DNA from: Weeksellaceae bacterium TAE3-ERU29
Lineage (GTDB): Bacteria > Bacteroidota > Bacteroidia > Flavobacteriales > Weeksellaceae
Direction of reading: 5' to 3'
Length of the DNA: 33,440 bases
Assembly: GCA_019218445.1 (NCBI GenBank)
Contig: JAHUUM010000025.1
Span: 1-33,440, forward strand
Shown: one piece after another, positions 1 through 8,449 of the stretch
Layout of the letters: each line of letters opens with the position of its first letter
How positions within the stretch are numbered: position 1 is the first letter of the stretch
Translations under genes and position numbers: made by a program
Notes under the pieces: model-generated
What the model was told of the DNA's origin: nothing
What the model saw: only the letters and a program-made list of their open reading frames with translations
The model's database searches: none

Positions 1-34
1 TAAATATAGAATACGCTATTAAAAAAGGTTTTTT

Positions 35-42
35 TACCTTTG
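35..42 (+). promoter_or_regulatory. candidate -7 promoter box of bshB1
   Basis: TACCTTTG fits the Bacteroidota -7 consensus TAnnTTTG and lies 24 nt before the bshB1 start codon. I see no clear -33 TTTG at the right distance. The box overlaps a small inverted repeat (AAAGGT/ACCTTT) that could instead be a terminator of an upstream gene. Confidence 0.4.
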
Positions 43-66
43 GGGCATATTTTAAAATAATCAAAA

Positions 67-768
67 ATGAAATTAGATATATTAGCAGCAGGCCCTCATC
101 CCGATGATGTAGAATTAGGCTGTGGTGGAACATTGGCTAAAATGATTGATCAAGGCTCTAAAGTAGGAATTTTGGATTTAACTTGTGGTGAGTTAGGAAC
201 AAGAGGGACTCCGGAATTACGTTTAAAAGAAGCTACTAATGCTGCAGATATATTAGGAGTTCATGCACGGGAAAATCTAAAAATGAGAGATGGTTTTTTT
301 ATAAATGATGAAGAACATTTATTAAAGGTTATAAAAATAATTAGAAAATATCAGCCAGAAATTGTAATTACTTCGGCTCCTAAAGATAGACACATAGATC
401 ATGGGAGAGCTGCCAAGTTAATAAAAGATGCTTGTTTTCTATCCGGTTTAAGAAGAATAGAAACAGGGCAAGGGGTATGGAGACCAAAACAAATTTTCAG
501 TTATATTCAGTGGTTGCCACTAAATCCTGATTTTATTGTGGATATTTCGGGGTATTTAGATATTAAGATTAAAGCATGTTTAGCTTATAAATCTCAGTTT
601 TATGATCCGGAATCTAAAGAGCCAGAAACGCCTATATCCTCTAAAAGTTTTATAGATAGTATAAAAAATAGAGCCGAAGAAACAGGGCGTGTTATTTGGA
701 AAGATGCCGGAGAAGGTTTTATTGCAGAAAACTTTTTAGCGGTAGATAATTTAAAAGTCTTTGTTTAA
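67..768 (+). CDS. bshB1: bacillithiol biosynthesis deacetylase BshB1
   Basis: 233 aa. Zinc-dependent PIG-L/LmbE-family deacetylase, expected to remove the acetyl group from GlcNAc-malate to give GlcN-malate, the second step of bacillithiol synthesis. The N-terminus carries the family metal motif PHPDDVELG (residues 11-19; His, Asp, Asp), and a second motif RHIDH occurs near residues 109-113. Length and the tail LDIKIKACLAYKSQF are typical of Bacteroidota BshB1. The ATG start leaves no N-terminal extension before the conserved first strand. It is followed closely by rnpB, whose -33 box overlaps its stop codon, so transcription of the two can be separate. Assignment to BshB1 rather than another LmbE deacetylase rests on overall resemblance. 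Confidence 0.9.
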   Translation: MKLDILAAGPHPDDVELGCGGTLAKMIDQGSKVGILDLTCGELGTRGTPELRLKEATNAADILGVHARENLKMRDGFFINDEEHLLKVIKIIRKYQPEIVITSAPKDRHIDHGRAAKLIKDACFLSGLRRIETGQGVWRPKQIFSYIQWLPLNPDFIVDISGYLDIKIKACLAYKSQFYDPESKEPETPISSKSFIDSIKNRAEETGRVIWKDAGEGFIAENFLAVDNLKVFV

Positions 769-789
769 AGAATATTTTAGTTATTTTTG
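760..789 (+). promoter_or_regulatory. promoter of rnpB
   Basis: TTTG (760-763), an 18-nt spacer and TATTTTTG (782-789) form a near-consensus Bacteroidota sigma promoter. The expected start point, about 7 nt downstream, coincides with the 5' end of the RNase P RNA P1 helix at 796. The -33 box overlaps the end of bshB1. Confidence 0.7.
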
Positions 790-795
790 TCCACT

Positions 796-1107
796 AATGG
801 GGTGCCTTGTCGCGTAACTGAGTAAGGTTATGAGGAAAGTCCGGACACCGTAGAGCAACACAGCGGGTAACGCCCGCCACTTACTTTTTAGTAAGGAGGA
901 CTAGTGCAACAGAAAGGATGTACAGTTAGGCTGTAGTGAAATCAGGTAAACTCTGTGTGGTGCAATGCTATGTATATTGGCTGATAAGGGCTGCTCGTTC
1001 GATGCCAAGGGGTAAGCAGCTACAGTTTTGCAGTAATGTAAAACGCAGATAAATGACAAGGAGTTTCTCTTTTGAGAAATTTACAGAATCCGGCTTATAG
1101 CCCCATT
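796..1107 (+). ncRNA. rnpB: RNase P RNA (bacterial class A)
   Basis: Catalytic RNA subunit of RNase P, which matures tRNA 5' ends. The signature GAGGAAAGTCCGGAC (832-846) is the conserved 5' P4 region, and ACAGAATCCGGCTTAT near the 3' end (about 1084-1098) is its P4 partner. The termini pair as P1: AATGGGG (796-802) with CCCCATT (1101-1107). A T-run right after P1 probably terminates transcription. About 312 nt, usual for the class. It occupies most of the 423-nt gap between bshB1 and the FUSC gene. Confidence 0.97.
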
Positions 1108-1167
1108 TTTTATAGCTAAATAAAGAAAATTTTATTCAATAATTGAGAATTAATTTAGCTTTATCAC

Positions 1168-1175
1168 TAATTTTG
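1168..1175 (+). promoter_or_regulatory. candidate -7 box of the FUSC gene
   Basis: TAATTTTG matches TAnnTTTG and lies 16 nt before the ATG. TTG at 1143-1145 could be the -33 element with a 22-nt spacer, slightly long. Confidence 0.45.
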
Positions 1176-1191
1176 CAGTCAAATATTTTTT

Positions 1192-3324
1192 ATGAAACTG
1201 TATTTTTCAAATCTGTGTGAAAAATTCAATGATTTTTGGGTTGATAATTTTGTAAAAAAATCAAATAACCTTTGGGCTTTAAAAGTAACAGTTTGTATTG
1301 CTTTGGTATTAATTCCCGTTAAGTTTTTTGGAGACGCATTCATTGCAACAACTTTAGCTTTAGGAATTGTAGCGATTTCTTTAGGAGAGACAGATGTTCA
1401 TCCGAGAGGAAGACTTAAATCTTTAGCTTCTCTTCTTATTTTGTTGCCATTTCTTAGTCTGTGCGTGGAGTTAACAATAAAAACGCCATTTTTATTTCTT
1501 ATTTTTTTAGGAATTGCTACGTTCAGTTTAACTTTATTAGGCGGTAGAGATTCTAGGTTTCATGGGGTTACATTTGGTGGTTTGTTAATTATAACCTATA
1601 CAATGTTGGGTACGGCAGCCGGAAAACCATTTTATTATCAACCATTATTCTTTTTTGTGGGAAGTTTTTTTTACAGCCTTACTTCTTTGGTATTGTTATA
1701 TAAAAAGCCCTATCGAATTTTACAAGAGCAATTAGCATACGGATATAAAAAACTTGCAGAATATATTTTACTGAAATCTAAATTATTTCCGAGTTTGCCT
1801 TCTGAACAAGAGGAGTTAAGAAATGAGCTGGCTTTATTAAATATCGAAGTATTTCAACAAATAGAGCAAATAAAAAAAGATTTACATAGTTTTACACAAG
1901 AGTCTTCGGTTACATCTTTGTCTAAAATAGATAAATATTATCAGAAATGGTTTATTTTACAATCCTTGCACGAACGAGCAACTTCCAGCCATGAACAATA
2001 TGATATTTTATCTAAAGAAACTGAAAATATAGAATTAATAAAAGGTTTAGGACTTTTGATGAAAGAGCTTTCTAAAGCATTGAATTTATATGCTCAGAGT
2101 TTACTTTCATATAGCTCTTATGAACACCCCATGAGTTTGGAATGGACAACAAAAGCAATGGGTGAGTTGATAGAAAACCATATTCAAGAAAATATAAATA
2201 AACCGATAGTACTTCTCTATAAAAATTTGAAAAAAATAGAGGAAACCTTGAAAAATGTGAACAAATTACAGATTCAGGAAGAACACAAAACCGTAAATCA
2301 AAAAATAAATAATTATAAAGTTTCTATTAATCAATTACTTAAATTTAATAACTCTCGTTTTAGATATGCAGTAAGGTTAACTCTTTGTATTATAGTAGGG
2401 TATTTGATCACTTGGATTTTTAATATAGATAAAGGAGCTTGGATTTTGCTTACTTCTTTAATTGTTTGTCAGCAAACTTATAATGCAACAAGACAACGGA
2501 TTTTTAAAAGGATTATGGGAACTTTTATAGGAGTAATTTCCGGAGTGTTAATTGCTAAACTGATTCCTACGGTAGAAGGACAGATAATTGTGCTTTTGAT
2601 CTCTATTTATTTATTTTATTATTGGTTAAAAAGCAATTATACTATTGCCGTTGTTTTTATTACCATATTTGTATTAGAAGCCTTTAATTTACAGTCTAAT
2701 AAAGGTTTATTAGTAATGACTCCAAGGCTTATAGATACATTAATTGGGGCTTCTTTAGTATTTTTTGCAGTGAGATTTTTATGGCCTGATTGGCAATATA
2801 AACGTTTGGCAAATCACCTTAGAAAAGCCATAGAGAAAAATAAGAAATATTTTGAATCTGTATATGATAATAATATAAATAAGATAGAGTATTTACATAA
2901 TCAGAGAAGTGCTCACAGAGCAGATAATACTTTAACTACTTCTTGGAAAGGAATGAAGTTAGAACCTAAAAGCAAACAGAAATTAATAACATCTGCACGT
3001 AACTTAACTTATCTTAATCATAGTCTAATATCTTATATTTCAGCGTTTGGGGTGCATAAAAATGAAGGTTTCTTGTCAGAGAAAGAGCTTTTATACTGTC
3101 TAAAAGTATCAGAATCTTTACAGCAAATTACTCAATTATGGACTGATTCTATAGATAGTACTTATTTAGAGGAAATAGAGTATAATGAATATTTGGTAAA
3201 TGAATTAAGAGCATTGAGGGATGCAAATGAGGGTAAAAACTATATTTTTATTTATAATATAGCCAAAGTGTCTCGAGAGCTATTTTTAGAAACGATAGAT
3301 TTATTGAATAGTAATGAAGGTTGA
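1192..3324 (+). CDS. FUSC-family (YccS/YhfK-like) inner-membrane protein
   Basis: 710 aa. Two blocks of hydrophobic helices (about residues 27-170 and 393-530) are separated by a helical soluble region (about 175-385), and a soluble C-terminal part follows. This duplicated layout is that of the FUSC/YccS-like family, related to aromatic acid efflux (AaeB) and plant ALMT transporters. In the second block GAWILLTSLIVCQQT is followed by a basic stretch TRQRIFKRIMGT, the typical FUSC core. The substrate is unknown. It is monocistronic, with its own candidate promoter and a strong shared terminator behind it. The family call is sound. A transport role is inferred from family only. Confidence 0.85.
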   Translation: MKLYFSNLCEKFNDFWVDNFVKKSNNLWALKVTVCIALVLIPVKFFGDAFIATTLALGIVAISLGETDVHPRGRLKSLASLLILLPFLSLCVELTIKTPFLFLIFLGIATFSLTLLGGRDSRFHGVTFGGLLIITYTMLGTAAGKPFYYQPLFFFVGSFFYSLTSLVLLYKKPYRILQEQLAYGYKKLAEYILLKSKLFPSLPSEQEELRNELALLNIEVFQQIEQIKKDLHSFTQESSVTSLSKIDKYYQKWFILQSLHERATSSHEQYDILSKETENIELIKGLGLLMKELSKALNLYAQSLLSYSSYEHPMSLEWTTKAMGELIENHIQENINKPIVLLYKNLKKIEETLKNVNKLQIQEEHKTVNQKINNYKVSINQLLKFNNSRFRYAVRLTLCIIVGYLITWIFNIDKGAWILLTSLIVCQQTYNATRQRIFKRIMGTFIGVISGVLIAKLIPTVEGQIIVLLISIYLFYYWLKSNYTIAVVFITIFVLEAFNLQSNKGLLVMTPRLIDTLIGASLVFFAVRFLWPDWQYKRLANHLRKAIEKNKKYFESVYDNNINKIEYLHNQRSAHRADNTLTTSWKGMKLEPKSKQKLITSARNLTYLNHSLISYISAFGVHKNEGFLSEKELLYCLKVSESLQQITQLWTDSIDSTYLEEIEYNEYLVNELRALRDANEGKNYIFIYNIAKVSRELFLETIDLLNSNEG

Positions 3325-3340
3325 AAATTTAAAGTCAAAC

Positions 3341-3373
3341 AAAAAGAGCTGTCTTTAAAAGGCAGCTCTTTTT
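3341..3373. terminator. bidirectional terminator between the FUSC gene and rpsO
   Basis: AAAAAGAGCTG (3341-3351) and CAGCTCTTTTT (3363-3373) form an 11-bp stem with A-run and T-run on either side. This suits termination from both directions between convergent genes. Confidence 0.85.
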
Positions 3374-3398
3374 CGAGATATTATCTAAATAATTACTA

Positions 3399-3668
3399 TT
3401 ATTTTCTAATTCCTAATTCTTTAATAATTGCACGATACCTTTCAATATCAGTTTTAATTAAATAATCTAATAGACTTTTTCTTTTACCTACTAATTTTAC
3501 CAAAGACCTTTCAGTATTAAAATCTTTTTTATTTGATTTTAAGTGACCTGATAAATGGTTAATTCTGTAAGTGAATAATGCAATCTGACTTTCCGGTGAT
3601 CCGGTGTCATTGGCGTTTTCGCCATACTTTTCAAAAATTTCTCTCTTTTTTGTTGGATCTAAATACAT
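3399..3668 (-). CDS. rpsO: 30S ribosomal protein S15
   Basis: 89 aa, exactly the usual S15 length. S15 binds the central domain of 16S rRNA early in 30S assembly. Recognised by the conserved DTGSPESQIALFTYRI block and the region around HLKSNKKDFNTERSLVKLVG (16S-contacting helices), ending in the usual YRAIIKELGIRK. It stands alone here, without the pnp partner seen next to it in many bacteria. A -7 box lies 40 nt upstream. Confidence 0.98.
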   Translation of the reverse strand: MYLDPTKKREIFEKYGENANDTGSPESQIALFTYRINHLSGHLKSNKKDFNTERSLVKLVGKRKSLLDYLIKTDIERYRAIIKELGIRK

Positions 3669-3707
3669 GCCAATATTGTTTTTTAATGATTATTATGTAT
3701 AACTCGG

Positions 3708-3715
3708 CAAATATA
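3708..3715 (-). promoter_or_regulatory. -7 promoter box of rpsO
   Basis: Reads TATATTTG on the minus strand, a perfect TAnnTTTG match, leaving a leader of roughly 30 nt. The -33 box is not obvious. Confidence 0.5.
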
Positions 3716-3824
3716 GAAAGTTATTATCAAAATAAAAAATAAAAAGATTATTAATCGTATAAAACTTTATTTTATCTGATTTAAGAAATAACTAAAAACA
3801 TTATTTAATTCTTTTTAAATTATT

Positions 3825-3832
3825 TATATTTG
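3825..3832 (+). promoter_or_regulatory. -7 promoter box of gdhA
   Basis: TATATTTG matches TAnnTTTG and ends 35 nt before the gdhA ATG. No TTTG is seen at the -33 position. Confidence 0.5.
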
Positions 3833-3867
3833 TTAAAGCAATTAATTTTTAAATAATTTTAAACAAA

Positions 3868-5202
3868 ATGAAAATACAAGAGTTTATAGAAATAGTAGAA
3901 AATAATAATCCTAATGAGCCGGAATTCTTACAGGCAGTCGAAGAAATTGCAGAACATGTAGTACCCTTTATTAATGAAAATAAAGCGTATCAAAATCAAA
4001 AATTGTTAGAAAGGATGACAGAGCCGGAGCGTGTTATAATGTTCCGTGTTCCATGGGTAGATGATAAAGGAGAAATACAAGTAAATAAGGGATATCGTAT
4101 TGAAATGAATTCTGCGATTGGACCTTATAAAGGTGGTTTAAGATTTCATCCATCAGTAAATCTTTCTATTCTTAAATTCTTAGCTTTTGAACAAACTTTC
4201 AAAAATAGTTTAACCACTTTACCAATGGGTGGCGGAAAAGGAGGTTCTAACTTTGATCCTAAAGGAAAGTCTGATGCAGAAGTTATGCGTTTCTGTCAAA
4301 GCTTTATGTCAGAGCTTTATAGACACATTGGTCCAAACACTGATGTTCCTGCCGGGGATATAGGAGTTGGCGGAAGAGAAATCGGATATCTTTTCGGAAT
4401 GTATAAAAAATTAGCTAATGAGTTTACAGGAGTTTTAACTGGAAAAGGATTAAACTTTGGAGGATCGTTAATTCGTCCGGAAGCTACAGGATATGGAGCA
4501 GTTTATTTTGCTCAAAACATGTTAGGAGTAGTTGGTGATGAAGTTAAAGGAAAAACCGTTGCTATTTCGGGGTCAGGAAATGTAGCTCAATATGCGACAG
4601 AAAAAGTAATTCAGTTAGGAGGAAAAGTAGTTACTATGTCTGATTCAGGCGGATATATTTATGATAAAGATGGAATTGATGCTGAGAAATTAGCTTGGAT
4701 TATGGAACTTAAAAACGTTAAACGTGGTAGAATTTCAGAATATGCCAAAGAGTTTAATGTTGAATATTTTGAGGGAGAAAGACCTTGGAGCGTTAAATGT
4801 GATATCGCTTTACCGGCTGCAACTCAAAATGAATTAGACGAAAACGATGCTAAAAAACTCGTAGAAAACGGTGTGAAAGCTGTTGTGGAAGGAGCAAATA
4901 TGCCTTGTACAGGAAAAGCTGTTCATTACTTATTAGATAATGGTATTTTATATGCACCGGGAAAAGCCTCTAATGCGGGAGGTGTAGCAACTTCAGGATT
5001 AGAAATGTCGCAAAACTCTTTAAGATTAAATTGGACAAGAGAAGAAGTTGATGAGCGTCTAAGAAAAATCATGAAAGACATTCATGAACAGTGTGTTAAA
5101 TTCGGGAAAGAAGAAGACGGAAGTATTAATTATATGAAAGGTGCAAACATTTCAGGTTTCGTAAAAGTTGCCGATGCAATGTTAGCACAAGGAGTGGTTT
5201 AG
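3868..5202 (+). CDS. gdhA: NADP-specific glutamate dehydrogenase
   Basis: 444 aa, the length of hexameric bacterial GDHs. Catalyses reductive amination of 2-oxoglutarate with ammonium to glutamate, linking the TCA cycle and nitrogen assimilation. GPYKGGLRFHPSVN (residues 85-98) and PMGGGKGG (119-126; catalytic Lys124) form the substrate site, and Asp164 in PAGDIGVGGRE is the second catalytic residue. The Rossmann motif GSGNVA lies at 235-240, and the following SDSGG is more usual for NADPH-dependent enzymes, although cofactor preference cannot be proven by eye. Single-gene unit with its own promoter. The terminator lies within the 3' end of the convergent gene. Confidence 0.97.
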   Translation: MKIQEFIEIVENNNPNEPEFLQAVEEIAEHVVPFINENKAYQNQKLLERMTEPERVIMFRVPWVDDKGEIQVNKGYRIEMNSAIGPYKGGLRFHPSVNLSILKFLAFEQTFKNSLTTLPMGGGKGGSNFDPKGKSDAEVMRFCQSFMSELYRHIGPNTDVPAGDIGVGGREIGYLFGMYKKLANEFTGVLTGKGLNFGGSLIRPEATGYGAVYFAQNMLGVVGDEVKGKTVAISGSGNVAQYATEKVIQLGGKVVTMSDSGGYIYDKDGIDAEKLAWIMELKNVKRGRISEYAKEFNVEYFEGERPWSVKCDIALPAATQNELDENDAKKLVENGVKAVVEGANMPCTGKAVHYLLDNGILYAPGKASNAGGVATSGLEMSQNSLRLNWTREEVDERLRKIMKDIHEQCVKFGKEEDGSINYMKGANISGFVKVADAMLAQGVV

Positions 5203-5264
5203 AAAATCATTTATAAGATTCTGAAACAAGTTCAGAGTGATTATAATTTGAATACTAAATTCAA

Positions 5265-5726
5265 TTAAGAATATAAAGGCAATGTTTTGTAAAAAGAAAC
5301 ATTGTCTTTTTCTTTTTTAGCCACAACATGCTGAATTCCATTTGTTAAATAAACCCATTCGGCATTTAATACATTATTGTATCGTAAAGCTTGGTCTAAA
5401 GTTTCTTGTGTTATTTTTACTTTCGGCTTTTTACATTCACACAAAATAAAAGGTTTTGCATTTTTATAAATTACGATATCCATTCGTTGAGAAAGATTAT
5501 TAATTTTTATTGGTACTTCCGTATTAATCAAATGAATAGGATATTCTAAATTTTGATTTAAAAAGGCTAAAGTATTTTGTCGTACCCACTCTTCGGGTGT
5601 TAAGAACAGCCACTTTTTTCTGTAAACACAAAAAATATATGTAGAATCTTGCACTTTTTTTATCCGAAATTGGTATTTTTCGGGAAAATTTAATTCTGGT
5701 AACTCTATGAAGGAATTTGAAAGCAT
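5265..5726 (-). CDS. small protein with type I restriction HsdR N-terminal-like domain
   Basis: About 153 aa from the ATG at 5726. An in-frame start at 5747 would add seven residues that do not look conserved. The C-terminal half has a PD-(D/E)xK nuclease-like core: RMDIVIYKNAKPFILCECKK supplies the Asp, then the ExK pair (Glu and Lys in ECK). A Gln in the next helix (TLDQALRYN) is also typical. This matches the HsdR_N domain of type I restriction subunits, but there is no helicase part and no HsdM or HsdS nearby. It is therefore better read as a stand-alone nuclease-like gene than as a restriction system. From memory, flavobacterial genomes often keep it head to head with holA. Its 5' end overlaps the start of holA by about 20 bp. 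Biological role unknown. Confidence 0.75.
   Translation of the reverse strand: MLSNSFIELPELNFPEKYQFRIKKVQDSTYIFCVYRKKWLFLTPEEWVRQNTLAFLNQNLEYPIHLINTEVPIKINNLSQRMDIVIYKNAKPFILCECKKPKVKITQETLDQALRYNNVLNAEWVYLTNGIQHVVAKKEKDNVSFYKTLPLYS
5275..5320 (+). terminator. gdhA terminator inside the 3' end of the convergent gene
   Basis: AAAGGCAATGTTT (5275-5287) pairs with AAACATTGTCTTT (5297-5309), with one mismatch and otherwise wobble or Watson-Crick pairs, and a T-rich run follows. It overlaps the last codons of the minus-strand HsdR_N-domain gene. Confidence 0.6.
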
Positions 5727-6717
5727 ACGCAAAGATATACAAAACAAAAAATTTAAACCTATTTATTTCTTTTGGGGAGACGAACCTTATTTCATAGATA
5801 AGCTGACACAAGAGTTACAAAAGAACGTTTTAACCGAGGATGAAAAGGCATTTAATGAACATATCTTTTATGGAAATGATGTTACTGTGGAAGATATTGT
5901 AATGCAAGCCAAGCAATTCCCAATGATGTCTGAGCACCAATTAATTATAGTAAAAGAAGCTCAGCATTTAGCCAAAAACATTGCCGAAATAGACAAATAT
6001 GTGAGTAATCCTTTGGCGAGTACCATTTTAGTTTTTAATTATAAATATAAAAAGCCTGACGGACGAAGTGCTTACACCAAAAACATTAAGAAAAACGGAG
6101 TTTTAGCTGAATCTAAAAAAATATACGAAAATCAATTACCAAATTGGATTGAAGCTCAAGCCAAAGAAAGAGGGTTAAAAATGCAACCGAAAGTTAAATT
6201 TTTATTGGCAAGTTTCATCGGGACAGATTTATCTCGTGTTCAGAACGAAATAGAAAAACTTTCGGTTGTAGTAAATAAAGGAGAAGAAATCACGCCTGAA
6301 ATCATAGAGAAAAATATAGGAATCAGTAAAGATTATAATAATTTCGAGCTAACTTCTGCTATTGCTCAACGAGATGAATTAAAGGCGTTTACGATTGCAA
6401 AATATTTTGGTAAAAATCCGAAAGACAATCCGATTATCGTTACTAATTTTGCATTATTCAACTTCTTTTCTAATTTGTTGATTTATCATACTTTAACCGA
6501 TAAAAGTAAAGGAAATATTGCTGCGAATTTAAGAATTAATCCGTTTTTTGTAGATGAGTATGTTTTAGCAGCCAAAAATTACCCGATAAAAAAAGTTACC
6601 CGAATTATTTCATTTTTAAGAGAATCCGACCTTAAATCCAAAGGTGTGGGAGCAAGTGGAAATGTTACGGGAGAAGAAATTTTAGTCGAATTTTTATATA
6701 AAACTTTCAAAATTTAA
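5707..6717 (+). CDS. holA: DNA polymerase III subunit delta
   Basis: 336 aa. Delta subunit of the clamp loader, which opens the sliding clamp during replication. N-terminal FKPIYFFWGDEPYFIDKLT is the domain I start typical of HolA, and the helical C-terminal domain runs through the FNFFSNLLIYHTL region to the end. The start MKEFESI is the natural one, although it lies inside the 5' end of the divergent HsdR_N-domain gene, so the two genes share about 20 bp and must have interleaved promoters. The M23 peptidase gene starts 2 nt after its stop, so the two are probably cotranscribed. Confidence 0.9.
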   Translation: MKEFESIRKDIQNKKFKPIYFFWGDEPYFIDKLTQELQKNVLTEDEKAFNEHIFYGNDVTVEDIVMQAKQFPMMSEHQLIIVKEAQHLAKNIAEIDKYVSNPLASTILVFNYKYKKPDGRSAYTKNIKKNGVLAESKKIYENQLPNWIEAQAKERGLKMQPKVKFLLASFIGTDLSRVQNEIEKLSVVVNKGEEITPEIIEKNIGISKDYNNFELTSAIAQRDELKAFTIAKYFGKNPKDNPIIVTNFALFNFFSNLLIYHTLTDKSKGNIAANLRINPFFVDEYVLAAKNYPIKKVTRIISFLRESDLKSKGVGASGNVTGEEILVEFLYKTFKI

Positions 6718-6719
6718 TA

Positions 6720-8393
6720 ATGAATTTATTCAAAAATAAAATAATAATTACTGCATTAGGTATATCATCATTAAGTATTGCACAACAAAAATATCCAACA
6801 TCAGATTTTCGTTCACCATTAGATATTCCGAGATATTTAGCAGGGAATTTCGCAGAGCTTAGAGGTTTTCACTTTCACTCGGGAATAGATATTAAAACGC
6901 AACAACGAGAAGGTAAAAATGTTTATGCCGTAGCAGACGGCTATATTTCCAGAATTAATATTTCGCCAAGCGGTTACGGAAATTGTTTATATGTAACGCA
7001 CCCAAATGGTTACACTTCGGTTTATGCTCATTTAAGAGAGTTTAAAGGAGATATAGAAAAATATGCGAGAGAGCAACAACACAATCAGCAATCTTTTACC
7101 ATAAACGTTTTTCCTGACAAAAATGCTTTACCCGTAAAAAAAGGTGATATTATTGCACTCTCAGGGAATTCGGGGAGTTCTGGCGGTCCTCATTTACATT
7201 TTGAAATCAGAGATACCAAAACAGAAGAAACCATTAATCCGTTTTTGTTTGGTTTAACTACACCCGATCATAAAAAACCTATGCTGAACGGAATGTATAT
7301 TTATGCTCTAAACGGAGACGTTGCGGGTAAAAAAAGATACGATTTAACAGGAACACATCATTTTAAAACACCTGTTTATGCCAGTGGGAAAATCGCTTTG
7401 GGAGTAAAGGCTTATGACAAGTTAGACGGTGCAAATAATTGGGACGGTGTTTATAATATTAAGGCTTTTGTAAATAATGAATTAGTTTTTGAATTTACTA
7501 CCGATAAATTTTCTTTTGATGAAACTCGTTACATTAATTGCCTTACGGATTATGCTCAATATATGACAAATAAAGGCTGGATTTATCAGCTTTATAAAAT
7601 GCCCGGCAATCAATTGCAAATGATAAAAGAGGCAAAAAACAATGGAATTATTGATTTAGAAGACGGAAAAGAATATGATGTAAAAATTGTTTTAACCGAC
7701 TTTGAAGGAAACTCTACTGCCGGAACATTCAAAATTAAAGGAAAAACTCCGCCTGAAAATCAATCTATTGAAAAAGGAAAAAACTATCTTTATTGGGATA
7801 GAGAAAACTATTGGAGTAACGAGGATATTGAGGTTTATTTTCCTAAGCAATCTTTCTACGAAGATTTAGAATTTACCTATAAAAAAGTAGGGAATAAATA
7901 CCATATTCAGAATGATAAAATTCCATTACATAAGTTTTATACTTTAGCTATAAAGCCAGAAAATATCCCGACTACAAAGCTAGATAAAGCTGTAATTGCC
8001 GTAGAATATAATTATGGAGGTAGAAAAGTTACCGACTACTTTCCGACTAATTACAAAGACGGAAAATTAGTTGCAGAAGTTAGAGATTTTGGAGTGTTTA
8101 AAGTTGAATTAGATGAAACATCCCCAAGTATAAAATCTCTAAATAAAGGAACGAGCTTTAGAAGAAATGATAAAATTAAATTTAACGTAAAAGACACTCA
8201 AAGCGGAATAAAAAAGTATGATGCTTATATAGACGGCAAATGGGTAATTCCTGTTTACGACAAAAAGAATAATTTAATTTACATTGATTTAAGTAAAGAA
8301 AACATCTCGAAAGGCTCTCATAATTTTGAACTAAAAGTAACCGATTATAACGGAAATATAGGAAGTTATAAGAGTAAGTTTGTTTATAGGTAA
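6720..8393 (+). CDS. secreted M23-family metallopeptidase
   Basis: 557 aa. A short hydrophobic N-terminus ending near SLSIAQQ is a probable signal peptide. The LytM/M23 zinc endopeptidase domain follows directly: His53 and Asp57 in HFHSGID, and the HLH motif (His158, His160) in GGPHLHFEIRD. These are the metal ligands and catalytic His expected of an active peptidoglycan or glycyl endopeptidase. Residues from about 190 to 557 form a long region without catalytic motifs and with beta-rich, Ig-like character (GSHNFELKVTDYNGN near the end). Long C-terminal extensions of this kind are common in Bacteroidota M23 proteins. Probably acts in the periplasm on the cell wall. It sits 2 nt after holA. 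Confidence 0.88.
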   Translation: MNLFKNKIIITALGISSLSIAQQKYPTSDFRSPLDIPRYLAGNFAELRGFHFHSGIDIKTQQREGKNVYAVADGYISRINISPSGYGNCLYVTHPNGYTSVYAHLREFKGDIEKYAREQQHNQQSFTINVFPDKNALPVKKGDIIALSGNSGSSGGPHLHFEIRDTKTEETINPFLFGLTTPDHKKPMLNGMYIYALNGDVAGKKRYDLTGTHHFKTPVYASGKIALGVKAYDKLDGANNWDGVYNIKAFVNNELVFEFTTDKFSFDETRYINCLTDYAQYMTNKGWIYQLYKMPGNQLQMIKEAKNNGIIDLEDGKEYDVKIVLTDFEGNSTAGTFKIKGKTPPENQSIEKGKNYLYWDRENYWSNEDIEVYFPKQSFYEDLEFTYKKVGNKYHIQNDKIPLHKFYTLAIKPENIPTTKLDKAVIAVEYNYGGRKVTDYFPTNYKDGKLVAEVRDFGVFKVELDETSPSIKSLNKGTSFRRNDKIKFNVKDTQSGIKKYDAYIDGKWVIPVYDKKNNLIYIDLSKENISKGSHNFELKVTDYNGNIGSYKSKFVYR

Positions 8394-8401
8394 TATAAAC
8401 C

Positions 8402-8432
8402 TTTAACAGCCTTAAAATTATTTCTATCTTTG
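8402..8432 (+). promoter_or_regulatory. candidate promoter of the TonB-dependent receptor gene
   Basis: TATCTTTG (8425-8432) is a full TAnnTTTG match 17 nt before the ATG. A weak -33 (TTTAAC, from 8402) lies at about the right spacing. It would let the receptor be expressed apart from the holA-M23 pair. Confidence 0.55.
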
Positions 8433-8449
8433 GGAATCAATTCAAGGGA

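Noticed and set aside
5265-5747. Possible restriction-modification or defence system
   Set aside because: Only an HsdR_N-like domain is present. No helicase part, methylase, specificity subunit or other defence gene is near, and the neighbours are housekeeping.
5524-5811. 95-aa minus-strand frame
   Set aside because: Shadow of holA and the HsdR_N-domain gene; overlaps both and shows no family features.
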